DNA of 64,000 bases from Panagrolaimus kolymaensis. Lineage: Eukaryota > Nematoda > Chromadorea > Rhabditida > Panagrolaimidae. The position numbers were made by a program, and so were the translations under genes. The notes under the pieces were generated by a model. That model searched no databases. It worked only from the letters and a program-made list of their open reading frames with translations, and was not told the origin of the DNA. How positions within the stretch are numbered: position 1 is the stretch's first letter; every line of letters starts with the position of its first letter. Positions 10,872-23,510 of the stretch are shown one piece after another. The stretch covers positions 1,612,001 through 1,676,000 of the forward strand of contig JAJQJQ010000006.1 in NCBI GenBank assembly GCA_028622995.1, written 5' to 3'.

Positions 10872-13800
10872 TTATGATGATATGGCAACGCTGAGTGGAT
10901 TTGGTTTAAATGCATATCCATTTCTTGGACCTTTTCGTGGAGATAAAGTATAAAGTCCATTTGAATCTGTAGCAATTTTTAATGGATTCATTGTTGTTGT
11001 GGTTAATAATTTTTTTGCTGCTATTTTAGCTGGGCATGGCCTTGATGTTATACATGGACGAGATTCAAATGATTTTCCTTGACATCCTTTTGAATGAAAT
11101 CCGCTTTCATAATTACATATTCGAGTTCGAACTTGTTTATCACAAAAACAATCACCCCATTCTCTCCATGAACTCCATTTGGCTTCGCCTAAAAAATATA
11201 TATGTATTTGGAATTACAAAATCAATTTTTAGTCAAATTTTTATACTTTTCCAATAAAATTTATAAATAATAAAAAAACGAAACAAAAGGTTTCTAAAAA
11301 AATTTTTTGATTGGAAATGTTTGGAATTGTTTTTAAATTCTGCGCTTTTCTTTCTCAACAATACTTTTTTTTTGCAAATATTTCATAATTCAATTAATTT
11401 CTTTTAAAGCTAACTTTTTTCATTATTTGGAGCATCAAGTAAAAATACTTGTCCACCATCATTATTTCCATTTGAAGAAATTATTGGAACATTTGGTCCA
11501 TTCTTTGATGGAATGAGTCTTGGACCTTTAGGAACCAATTCTAAATCAAGGGCTTTCAAATTTGGAGCTATTGTAGTTCTTCGAACATTTTTTTCTACTT
11601 CCACAATTGAGGAAGAGGAAGAAGAAGTATCACCTTGAAGTGCAATTAATTCTGATTGCATATTAGCCATTTCAATTCGAAGCTTTCTTAAATCTGATTC
11701 TAATAATTCTGCTTCCGTGTTTTTTTTATCTTCGTGTTTAGTAATTTTGAGTTCGATTGGTTTTATCTATAAAAAAATATTTTGGAGGTTTTTAAAAACA
11801 CTAAAAAGTTTTATTTAATTTCCCGTTTTCGGCCAAAAGAATATTCAAATTAGCAAGTTTCTTGTTATTTTAATATCAAAACTTACAATTTTATCATGTT
11901 GATATTTAAGTGAATCATAATGTTGTTTAGAACTTTCTGGCTGAATCTTTCGAAGGGTGATTGGACTATCCAATGGTGAAATTTTTGAACCAAATTGTTT
12001 AGCATCCAAAACTTGAGTTTTTCCAAACAAACCATTATTTTTTATTTCACCTGAATGTTCTTGTTCCAATGGGAATTCAACTTCGCCCGAATGAAGCGGA
12101 GCAGCATGATGATGCTTGACTTTGATCACATTTTTAGTTTCTTCAAGTTTTGATTGCCTTGCAGCTGCTTCTTCGGCTGCTTTTGTCATATTTGCTAGCA
12201 TCCATTCAAGGGCTTTTTCAGTATCCTAAAAAAATTATTATTTTTTGATGGATAAAAAAAGATGGATTTTATTTAAAAAAGCGGGAATAAGTATATTTTT
12301 AATTCTTATTTTTAGCCAACTTTTGAAATAAATAATTAATTACCTTATTAAATTTAACTTCGCCTGAATGTAATTTTTCACTGATTTGTGTTTCTAATGC
12401 ATCCATATCAGCTTCAAGTTGTTTGATTTTATCTTCAGGTGTTTGAGTAGTTTTCTCTAAATTTTCTGCCGCCTCAAATTGATCATCATACATTTCATCC
12501 TTTGGAAGATTTGAAGGGTCATCATTAATATTATCAAGAATTATTTTTTTATTATTATTATTATTATTCATATTTGTTTGAGAAATATGAATTTTTGATG
12601 AGCCTGAGAATTCATTATCATGATTATTATTATTTTGGGGATTATTCATTAAATCTGAGTCATCATCTTCAAGGGATAAATGTTTTGCTTGAGGGGCTGC
12701 TGCAGCTGAATTGCTGCCTCCATTGATTTGGAATGATTGACTCTTTGGAGGAATATTATTATTTTCTCTTGGGCGTGGAACTACTTCTTCAGCTGCTGTT
12801 TCACTACCTTCCAAATTTTCTATGGCGGCTGAGGATGCTTCTGTGTGAATGTTTGAAGTTTCAATATTGGCTGAAGCAACAGTAGCGGCGGCAATGCTTG
12901 AATCTTCCAATTCACTTTCAATTGTTTTTGGGTTTTGAGTTGTTGATTCAATTGTGGATTTAATTGGTGGCAATATATCTGTCACCGAAGATTCTCCAAA
13001 TACTTCGCCACCTTGGCTTTGGCCGTCGACGCCCTCAGTTTGACTTCCATCGATTCCTTGATTTACGGATTCATTTTTACTTATTTCTCCAATTTTTTCA
13101 TTCTCAAATCCGCCATTTTTATTATTTGTTTGATGCATTCCAACTTTTAATGGATTTTCATTTGTTTCCGTTGAAGGTACAGGTCTTCCAACTCCAATTT
13201 TTTCTTCCTCTTTTTCAACTTTTGTTATTGTTTGTTGTTTTTCTTGTTCGCGACTGGAAGATTTTGAGGATGCTGATGTTTCAATGGAAGTAGAAGATGA
13301 AGCTGATGCCGAAGCTGAATTATTATTATTATCTTTTCTTTCAGCACTACCAATTCCCTCCAACTTTTGTTCCTTTGATTCTGAACTCGAAGATTTAATT
13401 CGCCGTGGTGGAATTTCAAGTTTTGAACCAAATAAAAGTTCAGGCGTCATACCTAGAAAAAGAGTTTTGCACAGTTTTATTTTAATTTTTTTTAAAAACT
13501 TTATTTTATAAATAAAGATGACTTTGTTTAGCTAAAATAATGTTTTGAAAATCTTTTATCGGCAGAGCAGTTCACAGTTTTTTAAATATTTGAAGAAAAA
13601 AAATGAATAAATAAAAAGTTATTAAATAATCCAGTTAATAAAAAACATGGATACAAAGATAAACGTCATGACAGTTATTTTTTCAAATATAAAGAAAGCG
13701 ATTTTATTATTTAAATTCAGTTAAAAGTTTCCAAAAAAAATCACAAATTTTGAACAGATTTCAGTTTTTTTTTAATTTTTTTAGATAAAATCATTATTTT

Positions 13801-14937
13801 ATGAATTTTATATTGGAAATAAATTTTTTTTCTTAAATTAAAATGCAATTTATAACCGAGAATCTCAAGTGCAGTTTTTTTGTATTCAAAAAAGTAATTT
13901 TGCCTTTGAATTCTTTAATTATTTTTTTTTGCTTAAAATTTTTACATAAATTTTGTAAAAAACTTTTTAAACAATAGTCAATTCTCACCGATCAAATACA
14001 GTTTAAAAATATCTTACTTGGTGCCTGTCCAGTTCCATCGGAATGCAGTTTTCTATTGAAATCACTTCCAGGTGGAGGTCGTAAAGGTGCCAATGGAACA
14101 TGACCATATCCTCCTCCACCACCACCATTATTTACAACAGCCGTTCTGCCGGGACTTCGTTGAACCGCAATAAATTCATTTCCTCCATTTTTAGATTTTA
14201 ATGTTTTTCCCAATTCTCTTAAAGGTGGCGCTGGAGGTCTTTGAGGTTCATCTGGGGGAGTATAATCCGCGTAAAGTTGTTTTAAAGCTTCTCGACGATC
14301 TTCTTCCCATGGATCCACGGCGTCGTAATCTCCACCAAATCCATTGGGTCGAAGTCTTTGACGCATATTTCCGTGATTTTGAGCTGCAGCTCCGCAAGGT
14401 TTTCGTTCTTGATTAGGTCCTGGACAAGTAAAGCCCCGAACAGTATTACATGCTCGAACTCGAATTTGTACATTATTTGCACAAAATGACCATGCTGACC
14501 AACTTGCCCAAATTGATGCATAAACTATAAAAAAATCAATGATCAGCTCTATCGAATTCAGTTTAAAATTATTTTAAAATAAAGAAAACGCAAAAAAAAA
14601 AAACAGCATAATTTCAAGAAACAGTTTAAATTTATTTTTATATGTCTAAAAAAAAGCTCACCAAAATTTGCATTGGATGGTAATGGTCGAGGAGTATAAA
14701 AACCATTAAATTGATTTAATTTTCCTGTCACTGAACTATCTGGTTGTTGTCGTTGCCTATTTTGAGGTGGTGAAGTAGCCTCTAAACTTACGTTTCCTCA
14801 GTTTTAAAACTTTTTATGTTAAAATTAAACACACCTGAATCATTTTCAGAAGAAAAAACAAAAGAAGCAGTTAATAAAAAATAAAATAAATATAATGTTA
14901 GTCGCTTTAAGCGACTAATGGATAAACTTAATTGCAT
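10872..14937 (-). CDS. Secreted protein with two thrombospondin type-1 repeats
   Basis: Seven exons (14835-14937, 14662-14781, 14018-14524, 12344-13452, 11887-12225, 11415-11766, 10872-11188) give 948 residues, all phases consistent. It starts with a signal peptide: a basic MQLSLSISRLKR, then a hydrophobic run ending FVFSS. TSP1 repeat 1 (~78-125) shows WASWSAWSFC, IRVRAC and CPGPNQERKPC. A Ser/Glu/Asn-rich region of more than 600 residues follows, with an HSGE(V/I) motif three times. TSP1 repeat 2 is in the last exon (WSSWREWGDCFC, VRTRIC, C...SRPCP). TSP1 modules bind glycosaminoglycans and matrix and often carry C-mannosyl Trp and O-fucose; those are family facts. Its introns and upstream DNA lie in the CAGTTW array. 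A smaller TSP1 gene lies upstream in the same orientation. The exact family is unknown. Confidence 0.85.
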
Positions 14938-16550
14938 CGAATATTTTTAATCCTATAAAAAAAACATGTAAAAAAATGAATCAAATTTAAAATATGCACA
15001 GTTTGAAATTAAAATCGCGAAAATAAAATATTAACAAAATGTGTTTTTTTTATTCTGTGCAAATAATGAGATACAACAGATCCTCAGTTTTAAGAGATTA
15101 AATAAGGAGTTAAAAGTTAATTCTTTAGTTTATTTTAATTTTAAATTTTGTTAGAGCTCATGTCAGTTTTATTTTAAAATTATTAATTTTTAACAATTTC
15201 TAATATACATATAAAAAAGAAAGTTGTGAATAAAATTATTAAAAGCTTGGCAAACTTAGGACAAACTCCAATTAATTCTCTTAAAACAGTTAAAAATAAA
15301 TCTATATTTTTCATTAATATAAAAAACATAATTATTAATAAAAAAAATCATCATGATGGTTTTCAGTTTTTTTAACAAACAAAAAAATTTAAATAATTTA
15401 AAATAAAGTTTTGATGAAGCGCATTATTGCATAATAAATTTTAGCGCGCAAATTTAACTTTGACCGAATTGTCATATTTAATTAAATTAAAAAACCCTGA
15501 AGAAAATCTGAAGTCAGTTTTGAATCAATAATTAAAAAATACAATGTTGGCAAACGAGCAACAGTTGAATCACTTATTAAGCTTTATTTTACAATTTCAA
15601 AGATATTTTTGCTTAAAACCAAAATGGTTTATTGTTCCCAGTTAAATTTAATTAAATCAAATAAGAAAGGTAAAATTAAAAACTTTGAAAAAAAGAATAA
15701 AGTAAATAAAAGAGTTAAAAAAAGTTTTACATAATTAACTTTTAAACAAAATTTTTATGAAATCAAACATGAATGCGCCAACACAGTTTAAAAAGTATCA
15801 AGAATAAAAAAGAATATAACGCGCAGTTTTAAAAGGAGTAAACTCGAAAAAGAAATCATGAAAAAATGAGCATTAAATATCAAAGTCAAAATAGTGGAGG
15901 AATATTTATTTAATAAAATACAGTTAAACAAAATTTACATAAATAATTATTTTTATAATAAAACTATCAATTTTTTAAATATTTTTGATTACGTAAGAAG
16001 TAAAAAGGATTCATTAAAATACGCGAGAAAACCAATCAACATAAAAAAAAAGAAAAGGAAAGAAATTTTTCCAGGACTTAGAAATATTTCTTCGGGTGGC
16101 TGCTCTCTCGAGAGAAAGAAAAAGAAAAAAAATTAGGTCATTTTTGTGGGTGACGCCGCCGCAGGCGGGCAAAGCTCTTTTCAAGTTGCCTTCGATTGCG
16201 GAATCGGAATCAAAGTCAGTAAGTTATAGTCGATCGACCGACATTTTTGTGATCATCATCATCGCTGCTCGCGAATTGTTTAATTTTATTTTCTTCCAAG
16301 GAAAATTTTTTATGGGAGTAAAACAAAAAAAGCAGACAATACTTAACAGTTTTAAAATGGATTGAAATATTTTTGGCGTCGGGTTTTCTTGAAGGGTTAA
16401 ATACCCGGGAAAAAAAGAAAGAAAAAAAATGTTGAAACATTCAAAAAATTCTTAAAATCTGACGAACTTGACAGTTTTTTTAATTGTTGGGTCTCGCTAC
16501 TTCAGTTTTGTATAAAAAAAATCGCTTGGAAAATGGTATGTACAGTTTTT

Positions 16551-16731
16551 CACATCTGTTTCATTTCCTTGAAAAACGGCATTTTTTTTTCTGGCATGCC
16601 TTCCAGGCATATTCATTGACAAAGAAAGGAAGTACAGTAATTTTTCGTGTTAAGAACGCCAAAATGACACGGAAAAAAGCTATTTGCCTGGAAGGCATGC
16701 CAGATAAAAAATGCCGTCTGAAACAAATGTG
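16551..16731. mobile_element. 181-bp palindromic MITE-like element
   Basis: Inverted arms begin CACAT(C/T)TGTTTCA and share ACGGCATTTTTT and CTGGCATGCCTTCCAGGCA; the left arm has an extra ~12 bases. The center includes CGTGTTAAGAACGCC. TTTT flanks both sides. It carries no coding sequence. The superfamily is unknown. Confidence 0.6.
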
Positions 16732-17159
16732 TTTTGTGGGCTATAATAAATAAGGTGACGTTAAATAAAAAAATACGATTAAAAAATGACTAACGAAAGA
16801 GTTTATGTTTTCGCTGATACAGTTTATTTTTTTTGTAAAAGAATTGCACAGTTGAAAAATATTTTGCTTATCCAGTTTAAATGTTCTATAAATTTTTATC
16901 TTTGTTTTGAATGTCAACGAACAGTTTTTAAAGTTTTTTTTAATCAAAATAGAAAAATGAATTCCATCATTTCCTCTCTTCTTATTTGATTTCAGTTTTT
17001 TATAAAGTTTAAAGAAAAATATTGGTTCAAATAAAATTACCATTGTTGAATAACTAATAAATAATAAATACAGTTTAAATAATATTGTTTTTTTTTTCAA
17101 CAAAAAGTTCTTCAGTTTTAAATTATTTTTACTTTTTAAATCAAAGCAAAGAATTGTGG

Positions 17160-17529
17160 GGTACTTTTGCACTTACGTGACCAAGCTTTCTTTTTCTTTT
17201 TTTTTGGCGTTTTTTTTTTATCTTTAAGATTATTTATAGGTTCTGGATCTTTAATGACCTTTAAAGGTTCTGAATCCTTAAGAACCTTTATTGGTTCTTG
17301 GATCCTTTATAGGTTCTGGATCTCTAAGAATCCTTTTGGGTTCTTGATCTTTTAGAATATCTTAAAGATCCAGATCCTATAAAGGTTTATAAAGATCCAG
17401 ATCCCATATAATCTAAAAGATCCAGATCCTTTAAAGAATCTTTAAGATCCAGAACCGGAGGGTCGAAAGTAAAAAAAACGCCAAAAAAAAAGAAAAAGAA
17501 AGCTTGGTCACGTAAGTGCAAAAGTACCG
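17160..17529. mobile_element. 370-bp MITE with ~57-bp terminal inverted repeats, Mutator-like
   Basis: The ends are perfect inverted copies: GGTACTTTTGCACTTACGTG then ACCAAGC, TTTCTTTTTC and GGCGTTTTTTT. The flanks are GAATTGTGG on the left and GAATGTGG on the right, an imperfect 8-9 bp target duplication as expected for Mutator-type elements. The interior is a minisatellite of GGATCTTTAAAGGTTCT-like units, in one orientation on the left half and inverted on the right half, giving fold-back potential. Confidence 0.7.
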
Positions 17530-17766
17530 AATGTGGCATTATTAACGCCATCCACAGTTAAAAAAATTTCTTAATGCCTCAATGTTTATTTAAAACATTA
17601 CAAATTTTTTACCATTTAAAATTCCAGTGCACAGTTTTTTTTGTAATTTTTAAACAAGATTGTCGTCAGCTTCCGCTGAATATAAACCGCAACAGTTTAT
17701 ATAATAACTTTTATTTTTTTATCAATTAAAAACAGTTAAAACAAAAAAAAAATACAAAAACAAAAA

Positions 17767-19384
17767 TTAAGCAATTGGATCATTTTGATCGATACCCAAA
17801 ATTTCCTTTTCAATTACCATTGGATCTTTTGCAAATGGAATATCGGATTGCATGAATGAAAAGCATTTTTGGGTTTCGGTGTTATTTCCCTAAAAAATAC
17901 ATTCTCAGTTTAAATAAAAGCCTTCGATCAATATTTTCGGCAGTTTAAATAAATTTAGTTTAAAAAATGTTAAAATTCAGAAAAAAATTTTTAATTTCAC
18001 CGTAAAAAAGAAAAAGAAAAAAAGCTCCAGTTTTAAATTATATGTACTTTTGAAAAACTGATTCTAATTTTTAAGGGAAAAAAGGTTGCAAATTTGTTAT
18101 CAGTTTAAAATATATTACCTCGCATTTAATATTATTAATTTCTAAACAACTTCGAACTCGAACTCGCTCGCCATTGTTGCAAGTTGACCAACGAGTCCAA
18201 TCAAGCCAACGACTTTTTTCGGCTAAAAAAATATTAATATTAAAGTTTTTTAAACTGCTTTTCATGCTCCTCAGTTAACTCACAAGAAATTTGAAACATT
18301 GATCCGGTGGTGACAGTTTTTTTATCTTTATTTTTTTCATCTTTTGTGCAATCTTTTGGCATTCGACCTAAGCCTTCTTCTGGGACGTCAATGATTCGAA
18401 CTTCAGTGCCATTAACATTGACATAATGAATATTTGGATTTTCAACAATAGGCAAAGGAGCTCGAGATGGAATGGCTGGAGGTGGGGCAGCTTTGGATTG
18501 AGGAAAAAGCTTCGATTCTGGAAGTGAAAAAGATTATAATATTTAAACAAAAAATTTAATATAAAAGAAAAATTAAAGAGCTTGTGCAATTTGGTTTACA
18601 GTTTTAAGAAGTTATAATTAATTTAAAGATTTTAGAGAAACTCTCTCTCTTTCTGCAGTTAATTTAAAAAATATTTTTTATTTGTAATTTTAGCCTTTTT
18701 TTAATATGGTATTACTAATGGAGCTCAGTTTCAAATAATAAATATAAAAAAATATTCCTTTTATTTTTGCAAAAAGTATGCAAATAAAAGGATAAGAAAT
18801 CAGTTTATTAAAGAAACCTAAATTTATGAATTAAAACTATATTAAAATTAAGTGCATAATTTTTTTAGGTACAAAAAGTTGTCAAAAAAAGTGCTACACA
18901 GTTTTTTTCCATTACACTTTTCATTAATCAGTTTTTTTTGTTTTTTAAACTTTTTTAAAGAAAGATAATTTAAAATTACAAAAAAATTATTTCATCCATT
19001 TAATCCCTGATTAAAAATGGATGACAGTTGTAGATTTTGCATACAGTTTTTTGACTCCACGCTAAGCTTCAGTTAACTTACTTTTCTTTGGATTAAATGA
19101 CGTTGATAAAGGTTTATATTCTTCAATCAATTCAAATGTTTGTCTTGGTCCGGGGCCTAAGTCAAAGTTCTGAAAACCAATAAATTAACAAATTGCAGTT
19201 TAAATTTAATAAAAAAAAATGGTGCTTACGCTTTGATTATCAGTTTCAATTCGAATTTGTACCGGGCCACAATAACAAATTGTGCCTATAAAATCTATTT
19301 ACAGTTAAAAAACGTTAAAAAAAATTTCTCACCCAAGCTTACAACAATGGCAACTGTAAGAAAAAATAAATTTCTCGATGTCAT
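17767..19384 (-). CDS. Small secreted thrombospondin type-1 domain protein
   Basis: Six exons (19333-19384, 19230-19285, 19082-19169, 18284-18517, 18119-18222, 17767-17889) give 218 residues with phases preserved. The leader MTSRNLFFLTVAIVVSLG looks like a signal peptide. A single TSP1-like module near residues 144-190 shows SRWLDWTRWSTCNNGERVRV, RSCLEINNIKCE and TQKCF. The W-x2-W-x2-W and first Cys core is clear, while the spacing of the later Cys residues is reduced. It lies upstream of, and on the same strand as, the larger TSP1 gene, 2.8 kb away. They may be an old duplicate pair, since both have the motif WxxWxxW...VRVRxC. Every intron is packed with CAGTTW motifs. No specific function is assigned. 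Confidence 0.75.
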
Positions 19385-20850
19385 ATTAATCAACAACAGT
19401 TTTTCTTTAAACAAGATCTAAAAAAATGAAACTAAAAAATAGGTGAAAGTAAAAACCAAGAAAAAAATAAAACCGGATAAACGATAAACAAAAAAATATA
19501 TATAAAAAATGAGATCACTCGATCTTTCTTTTTTTCTTGTCGTCGTCGATCTCGCCGGAATTCAATGAAGCGAAACCAAGTAAAAAAATATATATAAACG
19601 AGAAAGGAGATAGAGATTAATGATGATAGACGACGATTTACAAAAGCAAATAGGGATATTCAAAGAAATAAAAAATATATGGCGGCGAATGACCTCTGCA
19701 TGTCTGTTGTTGAATGATCAAGTGTTTATTGATAATGATCAACAACATCTTAAAAGATTAGAATAAAGAGAAAAAAAACATTGCAAGAAAGGGATTTTCT
19801 TATATAAAGTTATAATTTCGAAACACAGTTTTTTTAATTTAAGTCTCAAATAAATAGCTCCAGTTTTTTCTTTCCCAATTTTTGGGTTGCATTAACACGA
19901 GGAAATATAATGGCTTTAATAACTTGTAAATAATTTAAAACAAAATTTTATTAAAAGTGGAATATAATGATACCAAAGGATAACAGTTTAATTTTTTTTA
20001 AACCTTTCAAAAGGTTGGCTTTTTTTAAAGGCTTAGAACTTGTGATGATGCCACAGTTTGTGAAAAGGATTATTTTGTATTTTGTGCTACAGTTTTAAAT
20101 TTGAAAAACCACATAAGGTTGGAACACGCCTTAGTTGGTTGTAAGTTATTTCAGTTAAAATAAATACTTTTTTTTTACCTCGCCTAGTGTTAAATTTTTT
20201 TTCTGATTACTAATCTCTTCCCAGTTTGACTTTAAAAGGAGCGTTATTACTTCGAATTATTTTAGTAGATTCTCGAATTTCTTTGGATACATGTATTTGT
20301 CGTTGTTACCTTGTATTTACGAGTTTAATTTTTTACTTCGATCGTAAGCTTCAGTGATACTTTGGTCACTAAACTTACATGAACCTCAGTTTTTTTTGCT
20401 TTACATGAACCACAGTTTTTTTTGCTTTCTTGAAGTTTATTTCATTTTTGGAATTAGATCCGGCACAAACATTTTATATTTTTTTTGCTGTTAAAATTAA
20501 TAATAAATATCTATAACTATACATTGTGGAATGCAGTTTTAATTTTTTTTATTTATCCTAGACTTTTTAATTTTTCAACATAATGTTGGAGCTCAGTTTT
20601 ATCGACCTTCCTCCAGCATCATTAATTTCAAGTGTAATCAGCCACAAAAAAACTTTGGTTGAAACACAACAATAATTATAGTCTTTTTTAAAAACCTTTC
20701 CTTTCATGGTACAAAAAATAAAGTGTAGTTTGATTACAAAGAAAATCGATTGCAGTTTTATAAGACAAAAAATCGTCGTTTTATCATTATACAGTTTATT
20801 TTTAAAAAAATTTTTTTCGTCGTCCCCGATACTCAGTTTAAAAAAGAAAA
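19385..20850. other. Shared upstream region of divergent genes
   Basis: Lies between the small TSP1 gene (minus) and the DHRS4-like gene (plus). It has a GC-richer patch near 19520-19700 with CGTCGTCGTCGATC, likely promoter or 5'UTR of the minus-strand gene, and about 18 CAGTTW copies. No gene is seen. Confidence 0.45.
20375..20426 (+). repeat. 26-bp tandem duplication containing the CAGTTT motif
   Basis: Two head-to-tail units of TTACATGAACC(T/A)CAGT followed by T8 and GCT, differing at one base. This is the only obvious case where a CAGTTT unit has been duplicated together with its upstream unique sequence. Confidence 0.75.
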
Positions 20851-23510
20851 ATGTCACCAAGATTTAATTGTGAACGATTAAAGGATAAAGTCGCCATTGT
20901 TACTGCAGCTACTCAAGGGTCAGTTTATTATTTTTTTATTTCTACTTTATAAATTCAACCTTCTTTAAATGGAACTCTCAATTTTTTCTTTCTCATCCTA
21001 AAATTTTGGTGTCACTGCTTTTAGGTGAAAAATAAACAAAACAAAAATTTAATTTTTTGTTTTAACTCAGTTTTAATTAAATTAATATTATATATTTTCA
21101 AGATTTTAATTTAAAAATGTAAAGAAATTTTTTATACCATCGACTAGAAGCCCAGTTTTTACACTTAGATCTCAAACATAAAACAAACAAAGAAAATATC
21201 ATTTGAAATTGATCCAGTTTTATAGTTTAAAAATTAATTCTTTCACTTACAATGGGAACGTATTAGCAAGTAACAAATATTTTCGGCCACTATTTAATGG
21301 TGTATAAGCCAAATTCCGTAAGTGATGTTACATACTAATACGTTCCCATGTTAAAAATTTGATTTCAGTTTTTTTTCGTCTTCTTATTCTGGATCCTAAA
21401 TTATAATAAAGCAACACAAAAAGAAAGAGGATCGCTGGATTTAATATTTAAAAATTTTTTAAAAATCTAAAGTTATTCAGTTTTTTGTCATCAAAAATAA
21501 AATCTAAAATGCTTTCGACAAAATCCAAATATTTTTTAAAAGTATTAAACTTTCATAAATATAATCCACTCTCTACAGATATCAGTTTAAAAAACTAAAA
21601 TTTTATACCTTTTAAAAATTTTTTAAAGACCACAACATTCTTTTAAAATTCAAAACAGGAAGCATAAAATTTTTATCGAAAACACAGTTTCTAATTTTTT
21701 TATATTTATTTAGTTATAAACCTTAAATATTATAAACTAAAATTTAACGGAGAAGTGAATGGACGACGCAGTTTGACTATTTTAAAAATTTTTATAAATT
21801 CCCAAATTCGAACCTCCAGTTTTTTTTACATTTTTTTACATCGAAAAAAATAAGAGCTGCCATGCTTCCAAAATAACCCTTCAATACAGTTTAACTTTTT
21901 TTATCATTTTCAAAAAAACAAAAATCTACTTGACATAAGCTAATATCAGTTTTATATTAGAAAAATATTTTAAAAATTTTCCAAAAACCCCAGAAATGTT
22001 TTTTATTTTAAATCAATCGATTTTAATTTAATTTTTTCCTCTTTTCGAAACTCTGGTCAGTTTATAATTATTTATTTAATTTTTTTAGAATTGGTTTAGC
22101 CATTGCTGAACGTCTTGCTCATGAAGGAGCAAAAGTTGTCATTTCTTCAAGAAAACAAAAAAATGTGGATGAAGCTATTGATTATATTGTTTCCACAGGG
22201 ATTTGTCGAAACCGATTGGCTGGAATGCCATGTCACGTTGGAGAAGAAATTCAATTAAAAAAACTCATTGATTTTACACTTGAAAAATTTGGTGGAAAAA
22301 TAGATATTTTAATTAATAATGCTGGAATAAATCCAGCTTTTGGAAGCCCCTTGGAAGTTAATAGCGAACTCTTTGATAAACTCTTCCAAGTTAATGTTAA
22401 ATCTGGATTTATTTTAACTAAATTAGTTACACCTATAATGGAAAAAAATGGGTTAGTTTTAATTTTATTTTTTGAAGTAATTCAAACATGTTCTTAATGG
22501 ATTGCAGTTTTATAAAAATTTTATTGGAAAGTTTTAGCTTTTGTAAAAAATTCAGTGTCTTAGACGACGACGCAAAGTTATATTCAGTTTTTTTAATGAT
22601 GATTTTTTTGCAAAATCAGTTTTAAAAAAATCTATAAAATCTATAAAATAGTTAAAATTACAGTTAAAATGAAAAATTTCAGAATGCAGTTTTTTAAACA
22701 ATTTTGGAATAGTATGGTCCTCTTATAACTTTAGCAAGTTTTAAGCTTTTATGAAATAATTTTCTTTCATACAGTTTTTTAGTCCTCGAAATTATGAAAA
22801 TTACAGTTAAGGAATTTAAATTTTTTTAGCAAAAAACGGTTAAGGAAGACAGTTTATTCGGGTCATGTAAAATATTCGCGACTATTTAAAAAAAATAAAA
22901 AGTTTATTGAATCGAGCAAAATGAAATTTAGTAAACGCCACCTTATGCAGTTTTCTATATAAAATTTATTTAAAAAAAAATAGAAAAGAATTTTTTGTTT
23001 AACCCAGTTTTATATTGTTCAAAAAAGATTTGTTTCACCACAGTTTTTCAGTGTTAGAAAAATAGAAAAATTGACAGTTAAAAATTATTTATAAAATAAA
23101 AATTTATATGTTCATAATGCAAATCAGTTAACAAAGTTATTATATATATATTTTTTAGTGGCGGAGTAATCATTTTCAATGCCTCATATGGAGCATATAA
23201 ACCAGGAATGGGAATAGGAGTTTATTCAGTCACAAAAACCGCGCTTCTTGGTTTAACAAAAATGTTTGCCCAAGAATTGGCATCAAAAAACATTCGAGTT
23301 AATGCCATCGCTCCTGGAGTAATTAAAACAAAAATGAGTCAAATGCTTGTGGACCAAGATGAAATTCCTGATCTTGCTGGAAATCCCATGAATCGATATG
23401 GTGAACCTCATGAATGTGCTGGGGCTGTAGCATTTTTATGCTCCGATGATTCTTCATACATTACCGGGGAAACTATTTTAATGAATGGTGGAGCTCATGC
23501 AAGATTATAA
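20851..23510 (+). CDS. dhrs-4: DHRS4-family short-chain dehydrogenase/reductase
   Basis: Three exons (20851-20918, 22089-22451, 23159-23510) give 260 residues, the usual SDR length. The N-terminal cofactor motif TAATQGIGLAIAE is the TGxxxGxG variant typical of DHRS4. [10 protein letters not shown], the catalytic Ser in FNASYGAY and the YSVTK active site (YxxxK) follow. The [10 protein letters not shown] loop and DDSSYITGE are also family-like. The C-terminal ARL is a peroxisomal PTS1-type signal. The family reduces retinal, diketones and other carbonyls with NADPH; the substrate here is not known. Introns are 1170 and 707 bases, far longer than the ~50-base introns elsewhere in the window. 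They are filled with CAGTTW motifs plus one small palindromic element in intron 1. Confidence 0.93.
21252..21349. repeat. 98-bp palindromic element in a DHRS4 intron
   Basis: Inverted arms ATGGGAACGTATTAG(CA)AGTAAC / GTTACATACTAATACGTTCC flank about 50 bases. The arms match over ~22 of 24 positions. It is MITE-like; no clear target duplication is seen. Confidence 0.6.

Larger units (their letters stand above)
14938..17766. other. Intergenic region between two TSP1 genes
   Basis: Contains about 30 CAGTTW copies and two small inverted-repeat elements (16551-16731, 17160-17529). A GC-richer patch at about 16140-16260 has no confirmed gene. A short open frame at 16096-16365 overlaps it but lacks protein-family features. 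Confidence 0.5.

Noticed and set aside
16551..16565. CTGTTTCA, identical to the C. elegans piRNA core motif, near 16556
   Set aside because: It is one copy inside a palindromic element arm; not part of a series.
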